Of a DNA stretch of 64,000 nt, positions 17,539-26,249 are shown piece by piece. Under the pieces are notes generated by a model. That model was not told where the DNA came from and made no database searches. It was given only the letters and a program-made list of their open reading frames with translations. The stretch is from positions 620,001 through 684,000 of the forward strand of contig NZ_QGTG01000002.1 of the NCBI RefSeq assembly GCF_003182155.1, in the 5' to 3' direction. This DNA is from Chitinophaga sp. S165 (lineage in GTDB: Bacteria > Bacteroidota > Bacteroidia > Chitinophagales > Chitinophagaceae). Made by a program: the position numbers and the translations under genes. The first letter of the stretch is position 1. Every line of letters starts with the position of its first letter.

Positions 17539-18501
17539 TTATCTAGCTCCTTTATACTGATCTACAACGCCTTCAAAGAATTGCGCTGCTTGTTCTTTTG
17601 TAGGCTGTTTAAGAGGGCGCACAAGCCGGAAGCCGATAAATGGAGCGTCGGCGTTCCACCATGAGCTTTTAGGGATCTGTGGGTCCCGGCGGTTCCAATC
17701 CGGATCAGACTTCAGGCGGTTTGCGCTGCGTAGGGCTACAGGCGCGTCCTGATAATTACCGCCTTTGATCGTCCTGGGAGTTTTGGCCGTTGGCTTATTC
17801 CAGGGGTCGGTGTCCGATACATGCTGAAGATATTGCTCGTCATACTGGTCAAGAGTCCATTCGGCTACATTACCCAGCATATCATACAAGCCCCAGGCAT
17901 TGGGTTTCAACTCACCAACCTTATGATATTTATTATCGCTGTTACCTGCGTACCAGGCGTAATCTTTCAATTGTGCAGCATCATTTCCGAAGGGATAGGC
18001 TGTAGCGGCTCCTGCGCGGCAGGCATATTCCCACTCGGCTTCCGTTGGCAGCCGGTAGAATACACCGGTCTTCGCATATAACCATTTGCAGTACATCAGT
18101 GCTCCATACTGGCTCATGCTGTTAGCCGGATAACCTCCTACTTTACCCATACCCAGCGTCAGATCTATATAAGGGGGGCTGGGCCTTGTCATACCGTCAG
18201 GGATCGGCGTTTTATCTTTCTCAGGATCTGAATATACATCATATTGCTCAAAGGTCACTTCATGAGCACCCATCCAGAAAGCACCGATCTTCACTTTCTT
18301 CTGCGGACCTTCGTCAGCGTCCCTGCCCTTCTCGTTCGCCGGACTACCCAGCGTTACTTCGCCGGCAGGAATAGGCACCATTTTAAAAGTATAAGTTGTT
18401 CCGGGTAATTTTTCTTCATACGCAGTAAACGGCTGGTCCTGTGCGAATGCCGTACCTGTAAGCATACTTCCCAGCGATAACGCCAATAATCTGTTTTTCA
18501 T
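17539..18501 (-). CDS. SUMF1/formylglycine-generating-like protein, exported
   Basis: A 320-residue protein with a Sec signal peptide (cleavage near AFAQ, residue 20). Family signatures follow: MVPIPAGEVTLGS, FWMGAHEVTFEQYD, YRLPTEAEWEYACRAG, GNVAEWTLDQY, IKGGNYQD, RSANRL and IGFRLVRP. These define the SUMF1/EgtB/PvdO fold. True formylglycine-generating enzymes activate sulfatases, but no sulfatase is nearby and I cannot see the paired active-site cysteines of that subclass. A C-lectin-like binding or other role is therefore equally possible. It is the first gene of a minus-strand run with the Gfo protein. Confidence 0.8.
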   Translation of the reverse strand: MKNRLLALSLGSMLTGTAFAQDQPFTAYEEKLPGTTYTFKMVPIPAGEVTLGSPANEKGRDADEGPQKKVKIGAFWMGAHEVTFEQYDVYSDPEKDKTPIPDGMTRPSPPYIDLTLGMGKVGGYPANSMSQYGALMYCKWLYAKTGVFYRLPTEAEWEYACRAGAATAYPFGNDAAQLKDYAWYAGNSDNKYHKVGELKPNAWGLYDMLGNVAEWTLDQYDEQYLQHVSDTDPWNKPTAKTPRTIKGGNYQDAPVALRSANRLKSDPDWNRRDPQIPKSSWWNADAPFIGFRLVRPLKQPTKEQAAQFFEGVVDQYKGAR

Positions 18502-18665
18502 AACACTTCTTGAGAGATAATACCCGTGAATTTATTAAATCAAATAATGGAATGCAACGTTTTTTCAATAAATACGCGTCCCCAATACACTTTTAATCGC
18601 TCGCCCTTGCAATAGAATCAAAAAGCGATTACATTTAGTATTCATGCAATCAACCCTTTAACGTT

Positions 18666-19592
18666 ATGGAAAGAAGACAATTCCTTCAACAAGGTACACT
18701 AGCAGGACTATCCACACTGGCCATGGGCAGTGCAACTGCTGCGGTAACAAATGGTCTCGCAAAATCCGGATCTGCCGCGAAAACCTTTAACCTGAACTAT
18801 GCTCCTCACGACGGGATGTTTAAAAACAGTGCCGGAGCCAGCTTTTTAGATCAGATACAATTTATGTATGACCAGGGTTTCCGTGCAATAGAAGATAACG
18901 GACTGATGAAACGTGACCCTGCTGAACAAGAAAAGATCGGGAAGCTGCTCAGCAAACTGGGTATGCAGATGGGTGTTTTTGTGATCGATGCCGGCGACAA
19001 CTGGAAGGTGTCTCTCACTACGGGTAAACAGGAGTACAAAGACAACTTTGTAAAAGTGTGCAAACAGGCACTGGAAACCGCTAAGCGTGTGAACGCAAAG
19101 TGGGCTACGATCGTACCTGGCTATTTTGAAAGGAACCTCCCTATCGGCGTACAAACAGGTAACGTCATAGAAGCATTCCGCATGGGTGCTGATGTTCTGG
19201 AAAAACATGGACTTGTCATGGTAATGGAACCACTAAGCGACAATCCAGACCTGTTCTTACGTACGGCAGAACAGAGCTACGGTATTTGTAAAGCGGTGAA
19301 CAGTCCCAGTTGTAAGATCCTTTACGATATTTATCACATGCAGCGTAATACCGGCAACCTTATTCCTATCATGGACCTTTGCTGGGATGAAATTGCCTAC
19401 ATACAAATCGGAGATAATCCCGGCCGTAAAGAGCCGACAAGCGGTGAGATCAATTACAAGAACATCTTCAAACATCTGCATAAGAAAGGGTTCAAGGGCG
19501 TATTAGGAATGGAGCATGGCAATGCCCATCCGGGTAAAGAAGGAGAAGAGGCCCTGATAAAGGCTTACAGGGAAAGCGATGATTTTCTGTAA
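18666..19592 (+). CDS. Sugar phosphate isomerase/epimerase-like TIM barrel (hydroxypyruvate isomerase family), Tat signal
   Basis: A 308-residue protein with a Tat signal (ERRQFLQQGTLAGLSTLAM) followed by an AP-endonuclease-2-type TIM barrel. Hydroxypyruvate-isomerase-family segments are visible: MVMEPLSDNPD (metal-ligand Glu), LYDIYHMQRNTGNL (metal-ligand Asp and His), IQIGDNPGRKEPTSGEINY and GMEHGN. The exported location makes a cytosolic glyoxylate role unlikely. Exported family members in Bacteroidota are linked to 3-keto-glycoside or glycoside processing. It is divergent from the SUMF1 gene and probably part of the same carbohydrate block. Confidence 0.84.
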   Translation: MERRQFLQQGTLAGLSTLAMGSATAAVTNGLAKSGSAAKTFNLNYAPHDGMFKNSAGASFLDQIQFMYDQGFRAIEDNGLMKRDPAEQEKIGKLLSKLGMQMGVFVIDAGDNWKVSLTTGKQEYKDNFVKVCKQALETAKRVNAKWATIVPGYFERNLPIGVQTGNVIEAFRMGADVLEKHGLVMVMEPLSDNPDLFLRTAEQSYGICKAVNSPSCKILYDIYHMQRNTGNLIPIMDLCWDEIAYIQIGDNPGRKEPTSGEINYKNIFKHLHKKGFKGVLGMEHGNAHPGKEGEEALIKAYRESDDFL

Positions 19593-19638
19593 GCAGGTAT
19601 AACATCAATTTTGTTACCTTCCCGGAAAATTCGCCGTC

Positions 19639-19986
19639 ATGAACTTTTTAATCCGTTTACTTGTAACAGCCCTGGCAGCCATGCTTTCCGCATACCTGCT
19701 ACCCGGTGTTACGATCAGGGATTTTATCACTGCACTTGTGCTTGCATTAGTTTTGGCTATCTTGAACGTGTTGGTTAAACCGATACTGATAATACTCACA
19801 CTGCCGGCAACAATATTTACATTGGGATTATTTCTGCTGGTGATCAATGCCATTATAATACTGCTTGCGTCCAAGCTGGTAGGCGGCTTCTCGGTAGATG
19901 GATTCTGGTGGGCGCTGATCTTCAGTCTCGTCCTGACGGTAGTTAATAGTATCATGCATAGTATAGCGGGAAAGGATAACAAATGA
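19639..19986 (+). CDS. Small four-helix membrane protein, phage-holin superfamily IV (YvlD-like)
   Basis: A 115-residue protein with four predicted helices and almost no loops. The PF04020-type pattern is clear: NFLIRLLVTALAAMLSAYLLPGV, then VLALVLAILNVLVKPIL, LPATIFTLGLFLLVINA and GFWWALIFSLVLTVVNS. Despite the name, members are chromosomal inner-membrane proteins of unknown function and are not evidence of a prophage. The stop is directly followed by the start region of the E1 fusion gene, so the two are co-transcribed. Confidence 0.85.
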   Translation: MNFLIRLLVTALAAMLSAYLLPGVTIRDFITALVLALVLAILNVLVKPILIILTLPATIFTLGLFLLVINAIIILLASKLVGGFSVDGFWWALIFSLVLTVVNSIMHSIAGKDNK

Positions 19987-20001
19987 TTGAGCTTTTATAC
20001 C

Positions 20002-21981
20002 ATGTATTTTGAACGTGCACATATTAGTGATGAGGAACTGCTGACTTTTTACAAAACATTGTTATATCCCCGGTTGGTAGAAGAGAAAATGCTGTTGTTG
20101 CTACGACAGGGGAAAGTAAGTAAATGGTTTTCCGGCATCGGGCAGGAAGCAATTGCTGTAGGCGCCACTTTAGCGTTGGATACAGATGAATGGGTCCTGC
20201 CCCTGCACCGGAACCTGGGTGTATTTACTGCGCGGCAATTACCTTTACAGCAGCTGTTCCATCAATGGCAAGGCAGTCCGCTGGGGTTCAGCAAAGGACG
20301 GGAACGTTCTTTTCATTTCGGTAGCCGGCAACACCACATCTGCGGCATGATCTCCCACCTCGGTCCGCAGTTATCTATTGCAGATGGGATATCTCTCGCA
20401 CATAAATTAAAAAAAGAAAACAAAGTATCCCTTGCCTTCACCGGCGAAGGAGGCACCAGTGAAGGTGAATTCCATGAAGCGCTTAACGTTGCGTCTGTAT
20501 GGAACCTGCCTGTTATTTTCCTTATAGAGAACAATGGTTATGGCTTAAGCACACCGGTAGAAGAACAATACCGCTGCGAACAACTTGTTCAACGTGCCAC
20601 CGGGTATGGTATGCGCGGCATGCGCATCAACGGGAACAATCTTCTGGAAGTATATCACGCTGTGAAAGAAGCAAAACGCCATGCTATACAGGAACAGCAG
20701 CCGGTATTAATAGAAGCGATGACCTTCCGTATGCGGGGGCATGAGGAAGCCAGCGGTACCAAATATGTACCCCCTGCCCTGCTGGAAGAATGGGCGGAGC
20801 AGGACCCTGTCCTGCATTTCGAACGTTTTCTACTTTACCTGCAACTTATAGATGAGACCAGGATACAGGATATCCGGGAAACACTGAAACAGGAAATAGA
20901 ACAGGAGATAAATACAGCTCTGACAGAAGTATTCTCTCCGGTTAATGAGGCCGATGAGCTAAAAGATATTTATGCTCCTGCACCCGCTCCCGTCTCTCCC
21001 ACAAGCGGTGCCGCTACCCCCGAAAAAAGATTCATTGATGCCATTTCGGATGGATTAGATCAGGCAATGGAGCAATATCCTAACCTGGTATTGATGGGAC
21101 AGGATATCGCTGAATATGGCGGTGCATTTAAGATCACGGATGGATTGATGGCAAAGTTCGGGAGAGACAGGGTAAGAAACACCCCGCTATGCGAAAGTGC
21201 GATCGTAGGCGCCGGGCTAGGGCTTTCCATTATGGGCTTTAAGAGTATGGTAGAAATGCAGTTTGCCGACTTTGTGACCTGCGGTTTCAACCAGATAGTA
21301 AATAATCTTGCAAAGATCCACTACCGTTGGGGGCAGACAGCAGATGTCGTGATACGGCTTCCGGCAGGAGCCGGTGTTGGTGCAGGCCCATTTCACTCCC
21401 AAAGTAACGAGGCCTGGTTTACACATGTACCCGGGTTAAAGGTAGTCTACCCTGCCACCCCAGCCGATGCAAAAGGCCTTTTACTGGCCTCTTTTGCAGA
21501 TCCTAACCCGGTGTTGTTCTTTGAGCACAAGGCACTGTACAGAAGTATCAGCGGGCCGGTACCCGAAGGATCGTATACCATAGAAATCGGTAAAGCTAAC
21601 GTAGTGCAGACCGGGGAAGACGTCAGTATTATCACATATGGCAGCGGTGTACACTGGGCGCTGGAATATGCACAACAGCATCCGCAGCTATCGATACACG
21701 TACTTGACCTGCGTACTTTACTCCCGCTGGATTATACCGCTATCCGGGAAGCGGTGGCCGCTACCGGCAAGGTGTTAATTCTTCATGAAGATACACTTAC
21801 AGGCGGGCTGGGCGGAGAGATCAGCGCCTGGATAGCAGAACATTGTTTCTCTCTCCTGGACGCCCCGGTAATGCGTTGTGCAGGATTGGACACGCCTATT
21901 CCGTTCGCAGCAGCATTAGAGAAAAATTTCCTGGCCAAAACACGTATGCATCAGTATATAGAGCAACTTATAAACTATTAG
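20002..21981 (+). CDS. 2-oxoacid dehydrogenase E1, alpha-beta fusion
   Basis: A 659-residue thiamine-diphosphate enzyme with both E1 subunits in one chain. Residues 1 to about 320 are E1-alpha, with the TPP/Mg motif GEGGTSEGEFHE...ENNGYG; a Pro/Ala-rich linker follows (APAPAPVSPTSGAATP). From about 335 on is E1-beta (KRFIDAISDGLDQAM...LMGQDIAEYGGAF, PLCESAIVGAGLGLS). It decarboxylates a 2-oxoacid, most like branched-chain types, and passes the acyl group to a lipoyl E2. No E2 or E3 is adjacent. I use ATG 20002; TTG at 19987, directly after the previous stop, is the alternative. Confidence 0.9.
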   Translation: MYFERAHISDEELLTFYKTLLYPRLVEEKMLLLLRQGKVSKWFSGIGQEAIAVGATLALDTDEWVLPLHRNLGVFTARQLPLQQLFHQWQGSPLGFSKGRERSFHFGSRQHHICGMISHLGPQLSIADGISLAHKLKKENKVSLAFTGEGGTSEGEFHEALNVASVWNLPVIFLIENNGYGLSTPVEEQYRCEQLVQRATGYGMRGMRINGNNLLEVYHAVKEAKRHAIQEQQPVLIEAMTFRMRGHEEASGTKYVPPALLEEWAEQDPVLHFERFLLYLQLIDETRIQDIRETLKQEIEQEINTALTEVFSPVNEADELKDIYAPAPAPVSPTSGAATPEKRFIDAISDGLDQAMEQYPNLVLMGQDIAEYGGAFKITDGLMAKFGRDRVRNTPLCESAIVGAGLGLSIMGFKSMVEMQFADFVTCGFNQIVNNLAKIHYRWGQTADVVIRLPAGAGVGAGPFHSQSNEAWFTHVPGLKVVYPATPADAKGLLLASFADPNPVLFFEHKALYRSISGPVPEGSYTIEIGKANVVQTGEDVSIITYGSGVHWALEYAQQHPQLSIHVLDLRTLLPLDYTAIREAVAATGKVLILHEDTLTGGLGGEISAWIAEHCFSLLDAPVMRCAGLDTPIPFAAALEKNFLAKTRMHQYIEQLINY

Positions 21982-22052
21982 ACGGATATGTATGTTGGGA
22001 TTTTCAAAGAGAATGCGCTAACTTGCAGCCCGGACCACTAAACATTTTTATT

Positions 22053-22196
22053 ATGTTACTTGAAATAGTTAACAACGTAGAGACTACCGATTTTTACAGA
22101 GCTGGAGATAAGTTCATGCACACAATGACCTATGTTGTCATTGCACTGTTTGCTTTAATGTTCCTCTACGCTGCTATCAAATACGCTAAGCGCTAG
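22053..22196 (+). CDS. Small single-pass membrane protein (47 aa)
   Basis: A 47-residue ORF. A soluble acidic N-terminus (LLEIVNNVETTDFYRAGDKF) precedes one helix, MTYVVIALFALMFLYAAIKYA, and ends with a positive Lys-Arg tail. It starts with ATG 71 nt after the E1 gene and is followed 27 nt later by a strong terminator, which supports a real expressed gene. I do not know the family. Confidence 0.6.
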   Translation: MLLEIVNNVETTDFYRAGDKFMHTMTYVVIALFALMFLYAAIKYAKR

Positions 22197-22222
22197 TATC
22201 CAACTAATTAAGATATTTAAAG

Positions 22223-22256
22223 GCTGTTTTACTCCATAAGTAGAACAGCTTTTTTT
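22223..22256 (+). terminator. Rho-independent terminator
   Basis: A 10-bp stem (22223-22232 with 22240-22249, one G-T pair) with a 7-nt loop is followed by T7. It ends the operon holin-like protein, E1 fusion, small membrane protein. Confidence 0.88.
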
Positions 22257-22261
22257 ATGTC

Positions 22262-23002
22262 TTATTTTACCCTGACATATACCAGTTTCCCCATCTTACG
22301 GCTACTTTCGCGGATATCTATTTCGAAATCCTCGAAGCTTTTAATAAGCTGTACCAGCTTGTTATAGCCATAGTTACGGGCATCGAAGTCGGGCTGTTTC
22401 TTCAGCAGCAGGTTTCCCAGCTCTCCCAGGTAAGCCCAGCCATCTTCATCTGCAATATCATTGATACTTGATGCCAGGATGTTTACCACATCTCTGTCAG
22501 CCTTGCTGATCGCCTTTCCTTTTTCTTTATCTGCTTTTTCTTTAGTAGAAGATTTCTTGTCTGCACTAGCCAGGATCTCCAGGTAAATGAACTTGTCGCA
22601 AGCGGCCCTGAAGGCGCTTGGCGTCTTCTTCTCCCCCAACCCGAACACGCGCATACCGGCTTCCCGCAGCCTGGTGGCCAGACGGGTGAAATCACTATCG
22701 CTGGTAATAAGACAAAAACCGTCAACCCTGCCAGTATAAAGAATATCCATGGCATCGATGATCATGGCAGAATCTGTGGCATTCTTTCCGGAGGTATAGG
22801 CATATTGTTGTACCGGAGTAATGGCATTATCCAGCAGGACTGTTTTCCAACCGGTCAGCGTGGGTTTCGTCCAGTCTCCATATATCCGTTTAAAAGTCGG
22901 GATTCCATACTTGGCCACTTCTTCCATCATTGCTTTTACACTGGCGTAGGGGATATTATCTGCATCGATGAGGACTGCCAAACGGAGCTCTTTGTGTTCC
23001 AT
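22262..23002 (-). CDS. NYN-domain protein with C-terminal OST-HTH/LOTUS-like domain
   Basis: A 246-residue protein. The N-terminal NYN (LabA/DUF88, PIN-like) nuclease domain shows LAVLIDADNIPYAS, NATDSAMIIDAMDIL and FCLITSDSDFTRLATRLRE, with conserved acidic residues expected to bind a metal. After a Lys/Glu-rich linker at about 160-170, the C-terminal part (EDGWAYLGELGNLLLKKQPDFDARNYGY) matches the OST-HTH/LOTUS fold, which binds RNA in related proteins. An RNase role is inferred. It is convergent with the previous operon and divergent from an MFS gene. Confidence 0.85.
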   Translation of the reverse strand: MEHKELRLAVLIDADNIPYASVKAMMEEVAKYGIPTFKRIYGDWTKPTLTGWKTVLLDNAITPVQQYAYTSGKNATDSAMIIDAMDILYTGRVDGFCLITSDSDFTRLATRLREAGMRVFGLGEKKTPSAFRAACDKFIYLEILASADKKSSTKEKADKEKGKAISKADRDVVNILASSINDIADEDGWAYLGELGNLLLKKQPDFDARNYGYNKLVQLIKSFEDFEIDIRESSRKMGKLVYVRVK

Positions 23003-23106
23003 AACTGGTAATTTGGGGGGTTCATACCAAAGTTACTATCAACCGTTAGATAAATAATATAAGTTGTATTTTTCCCATTAATCTGCTGGGGTTCTGCCCT
23101 TTATCT

Positions 23107-23114
23107 TAACTTTG
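23107..23114 (+). promoter_or_regulatory. Bacteroidota -7 box (TAACTTTG) next to start codon
   Basis: TAACTTTG is a perfect TAnnTTTG match ending 4 nt before the ATG of the MFS gene. If used, the transcript would be almost leaderless. No clear -33 element is seen. Confidence 0.4.
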
Positions 23115-23118
23115 CAAC

Positions 23119-24345
23119 ATGGACCAGTTGCCCGGGAGAATTTACACCTTCCATTTTATCATGCTATGCCTCAGCAATGCACTGTTTTCCGCCAGCTTTA
23201 ACATGTTGCTTCCGGAATTGCCCGCTTATCTGACCCGGATGGGCGGCGAGGATTACAAAGGATATATTCTTGCGCTTTTTACACTGATGGCCGGATTATC
23301 CCGTCCTTTCAGCGGAAAATTAACAGATACTGTCGGCCGTGTTCCTGTCATGATATTCGGATCACTGGTATGTGTTGTGTGCAGCCTGCTATATCCACTG
23401 GTTAGCTCTGTAGGAGCATTTTTGCTCCTCCGTTTCTTTCATGGTTTTTCCACAGGATTTAAGCCTACCGGCACGGCCGCTTATGTATCCGATATCGTGC
23501 CTGCTACCCGAAGGGCGGAAGCAATGGGCATGATAGGCTTGTTCAGTACCATAGGCCTGGCTATGGGCCCTGCTATTGGCGGTTACATATCCACCCGCTG
23601 GAACATTGGGATCATGTTCCAGGTATCAGCAGTATTTGCACTATTGTCTGTCGTAATACTGGCAGGCGGAATGCGGGAAACATTAGAAAACAAACAGGGC
23701 TTCCGGCTATCAACATTAAAGATCTCCAGAAGTGAAATATTTGAGCCGCTGGTGCTGGCTCCGGTTATCATAACATTCCTGACTTACCTCAGTTATGGTG
23801 TTTTGTTCACGATCATTCCCGATTTCAGTACTTATCTTGGCATTCAGAATAAAGGTTTATTCTTCACGTTCTTCACGGCCAGTTCCATTGGTATCAGGCT
23901 GCTGGCGGGTAAGATCTCCGACAAGTATGGCCGTGTACCTATCCTGAAGATCTCAGCTGCAACCATGGCGCTTGCTGTGTTCCTGCTGGCGATATCGCAT
24001 ACACCAGCGATGATGCTGACCGCTGCTGTTATTTACGGTATTTCTGTTGGGATGAACTCTCCGGCTATCACCGCCTGGACAATTGACCTGGGCCATCCGG
24101 AGCATAAAGGCCGTGCGCTGGCAACGATGTACATTGCACTTGAAGCAGGTATAGGTCTGGGCGCCTATCTTTCTGCATTCATCTATCATAATGATGCCCG
24201 CTTCTTTGCGCTCACGTTCTATTGCACCGCGTTCGTGACATTAATGGCATCTTTCTATCTCCTCTTTATTTATCACAATCGCCGCCTGCAGGTCATGTGG
24301 CGTTTCGTTCATATGAGGGTACCTATCAAACGGTTCCTCCGATAA
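23119..24345 (+). CDS. MFS transporter
   Basis: A 408-residue, 12-helix major facilitator. The motif-A loop after helix 2 is GLSRPFSGKLTDTVGRVPVMI, repeated in the second half as RLLAGKISDKYGRVPIL, as expected for the two homologous six-helix halves. Helix 5 contains GPAIGGYIS (motif C-like), typical of drug/H+ antiporters, so efflux is likelier than uptake. The substrate is unknown. It is a single gene ending at a bidirectional terminator. Confidence 0.87.
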   Translation: MDQLPGRIYTFHFIMLCLSNALFSASFNMLLPELPAYLTRMGGEDYKGYILALFTLMAGLSRPFSGKLTDTVGRVPVMIFGSLVCVVCSLLYPLVSSVGAFLLLRFFHGFSTGFKPTGTAAYVSDIVPATRRAEAMGMIGLFSTIGLAMGPAIGGYISTRWNIGIMFQVSAVFALLSVVILAGGMRETLENKQGFRLSTLKISRSEIFEPLVLAPVIITFLTYLSYGVLFTIIPDFSTYLGIQNKGLFFTFFTASSIGIRLLAGKISDKYGRVPILKISAATMALAVFLLAISHTPAMMLTAAVIYGISVGMNSPAITAWTIDLGHPEHKGRALATMYIALEAGIGLGAYLSAFIYHNDARFFALTFYCTAFVTLMASFYLLFIYHNRRLQVMWRFVHMRVPIKRFLR

Positions 24346-24350
24346 CTACT

Positions 24351-24390
24351 TATAAAAAAGCCCCCTGCTAAAACAGAGGGCTTTTTTATA
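24351..24390. terminator. Bidirectional terminator between MFS gene and kdnB
   Basis: Arms 24351-24367 and 24374-24390 pair over 17 positions with one mismatch, loop 6 nt. A6 on one arm and T6 on the other give a U tract in either direction, fitting the convergent genes. Confidence 0.88.
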
Positions 24391-24410
24391 AGCAGTTATT
24401 AATCTTTTCA

Positions 24411-25487
24411 TTATAGTTGCTCGTACAATGCACGAAGGCGTTCACGTGTCATCTTCTCTTTCCAGTCTTTGCCAAGTGCATTTTCCCACAGCGGAGCCAT
24501 ACCCAGGGATACATCGATCATGATATTGAACTGTTCGTCGGTCAGTCCTTTTGTAATGCCTTGTGGAATGTCAATGTTGTGTTTCTTCACCATCTGCTTG
24601 AACTCCTTCACGCCTTCCGGATAAAACTCTTCCAGCTTATCAAATACGATACAGTTACCGATACCGTGTTTAGTGCCGAGCAGATACGCCAGTCCATAGC
24701 TTACAGCGTGTGCAACACCTACCTGTGAATAAGCGATACTCATACCACCGGCATAAGAAGCCATCATCAGCTTTTCGTCTGCATCCTCGTCCCAGGTAGC
24801 TTTCTCAAGGAATATTTCCTGGCAAAGACGAAGTGCTTCTTCACCGTAAGAACGGCTGAAAGCGTTCAGGTAAGTACCTGTCAGGGATTCAATACAGTGA
24901 ATATAGCAGTCCATGGCAGTATAGAATTGCTGATTCACCGGTACACCTTTTATCAACTCGGGGTCCAGCACGATCTGATCGAACGGTGTGAAGTCGGAGT
25001 TCATGCCCAGTTTACGGGTAGGGCCGGTCAGCACGCACGTACGGCTTACTTCTGCACCGGTACCGGAGATCGTAGGAATACCGACTTTATATACACCGGC
25101 AACCTTTACGAGGTCCCAGCCCTGATAGTCAGCGGAAGAACCAGGATTGGTCATCATCAGGGCTACAGCTTTCGCCATATCCATTACAGAACCACCGCCA
25201 ATACCAATAATACCGCTCACTTCACCAAATTCTGCTTTCAGCTCATCTCTTACCTTATCTACATATTTGGTTTTCGGTTCGTCGGTAACGTCGATATATA
25301 CGATCTTATCTTTGCCTCTTAAAGGAATACGTTTGGCAAATGCCGCATTACCCTGGAAGAAATGGTCTATGAAAAATATCATCGGCGCATCACCTTTACG
25401 GCGGGGAGCGAGTATTTCATCAAGCTGGTCAAACGCACCACGGCCAAACACCACGTAATCTACCATTTTAAAGTTCCTGAATTTCAT
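24411..25487 (-). CDS. kdnB: Iron-containing alcohol dehydrogenase, probable Kdo 8-oxidase (KdnB)
   Basis: A 358-residue group III metal-dependent alcohol dehydrogenase. NAD-binding GIGGGSVMDMAKAV and metal ligands AMDCYIHCIE, GVAHAVSYG and GTKHGIGN are present. Its identity as 3-deoxy-D-manno-octulosonate 8-oxidase rests on context: it is the third gene after a DegT aminotransferase and kdsB, the same three-gene set that makes 8-amino-Kdo in Shewanella oneidensis. KdnB would oxidise C8 of Kdo to an aldehyde, which KdnA then aminates. It lies 25 nt after kdsB. The enzyme class is certain; the Kdo assignment is a strong inference. Confidence 0.85.
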   Translation of the reverse strand: MKFRNFKMVDYVVFGRGAFDQLDEILAPRRKGDAPMIFFIDHFFQGNAAFAKRIPLRGKDKIVYIDVTDEPKTKYVDKVRDELKAEFGEVSGIIGIGGGSVMDMAKAVALMMTNPGSSADYQGWDLVKVAGVYKVGIPTISGTGAEVSRTCVLTGPTRKLGMNSDFTPFDQIVLDPELIKGVPVNQQFYTAMDCYIHCIESLTGTYLNAFSRSYGEEALRLCQEIFLEKATWDEDADEKLMMASYAGGMSIAYSQVGVAHAVSYGLAYLLGTKHGIGNCIVFDKLEEFYPEGVKEFKQMVKKHNIDIPQGITKGLTDEQFNIMIDVSLGMAPLWENALGKDWKEKMTRERLRALYEQL

Positions 25488-25512
25488 CTCAGTCGTTTAA
25501 TTGATTTTAATA

Positions 25513-26241
25513 TTAGAGTAATTTTTCCGCCTTGATCAGATCTTCCGGCGTATCGATCTCTACACCCATATATTCTGTTACTACCATTTTCATGGAGATC
25601 CCATTTTCCAGGTATCGCAGGCATTCTATCTTTTCTGCAGCCTCCAGCGGACTTACCGGCATTTTGGTAAAGTCCATCAGCGTTTGTCTGCGGAATGCAT
25701 ATATACCTATATGCTCGTAATATATGGTCTGAACATTTTTATCGCGCGGATACGGAATGACTGAACGGGAAAAGAAGAGTGCATTGAACTTTTTATCCAC
25801 CGCAACCTTCACATAGTTAGGATCTTCTATTGCCTGCGGGTCTTTCAATACCTGCATCAGGGAAGCTACCTGTACCTGTTTACCTTCTTCACCTTCAAAT
25901 ACTTTCAGCAATTTTTCCAATGGCTCTTTCTGGGTAAAAGGCTCATCTCCCTGTACATTCACAACGATATCAACATCTGTACGGTCTTCAATAGCCTCCG
26001 CTATACGATCGGTACCGCACTCGTGTTCTTTTTTGCTCATCACGGCTTTACCGCCATTACTTACAATTTCGTTGTAGATGATCTCATTATCGCACACCAC
26101 CATTACTTCATCAAAAACACCTGTATTAACGGTGCTTTCATAAGTACGCAGAATTACGGATTTACCTCCCAGTTTAGCCATCAGTTTACCTGGGAAACGG
26201 GTAGCGCCATAACGGGCAGGAATCAGGGCTATTTTCTTCAT
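25513..26241 (-). CDS. kdsB: CMP-Kdo (or CMP-Kdo8N) synthetase
   Basis: A 242-residue cytidylyltransferase. The signature [15 protein letters not shown] is at the N-terminus, then [18 protein letters not shown] and [10 protein letters not shown]. It activates Kdo with CTP before transfer to lipid A. Sitting between kdnA and kdnB, it may prefer the 8-amino sugar, as the Shewanella enzyme does. It is 8 nt downstream of kdnA, co-transcribed. Confidence 0.95.
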   Translation of the reverse strand: MKKIALIPARYGATRFPGKLMAKLGGKSVILRTYESTVNTGVFDEVMVVCDNEIIYNEIVSNGGKAVMSKKEHECGTDRIAEAIEDRTDVDIVVNVQGDEPFTQKEPLEKLLKVFEGEEGKQVQVASLMQVLKDPQAIEDPNYVKVAVDKKFNALFFSRSVIPYPRDKNVQTIYYEHIGIYAFRRQTLMDFTKMPVSPLEAAEKIECLRYLENGISMKMVVTEYMGVEIDTPEDLIKAEKLL

Positions 26242-26249
26242 GCTTGTTA

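Noticed and set aside
19639-19986. Prophage, because of the holin-type names here and at 31701-32147
   Set aside because: Both belong to chromosomal membrane families and there are no capsid, tail or integrase genes.
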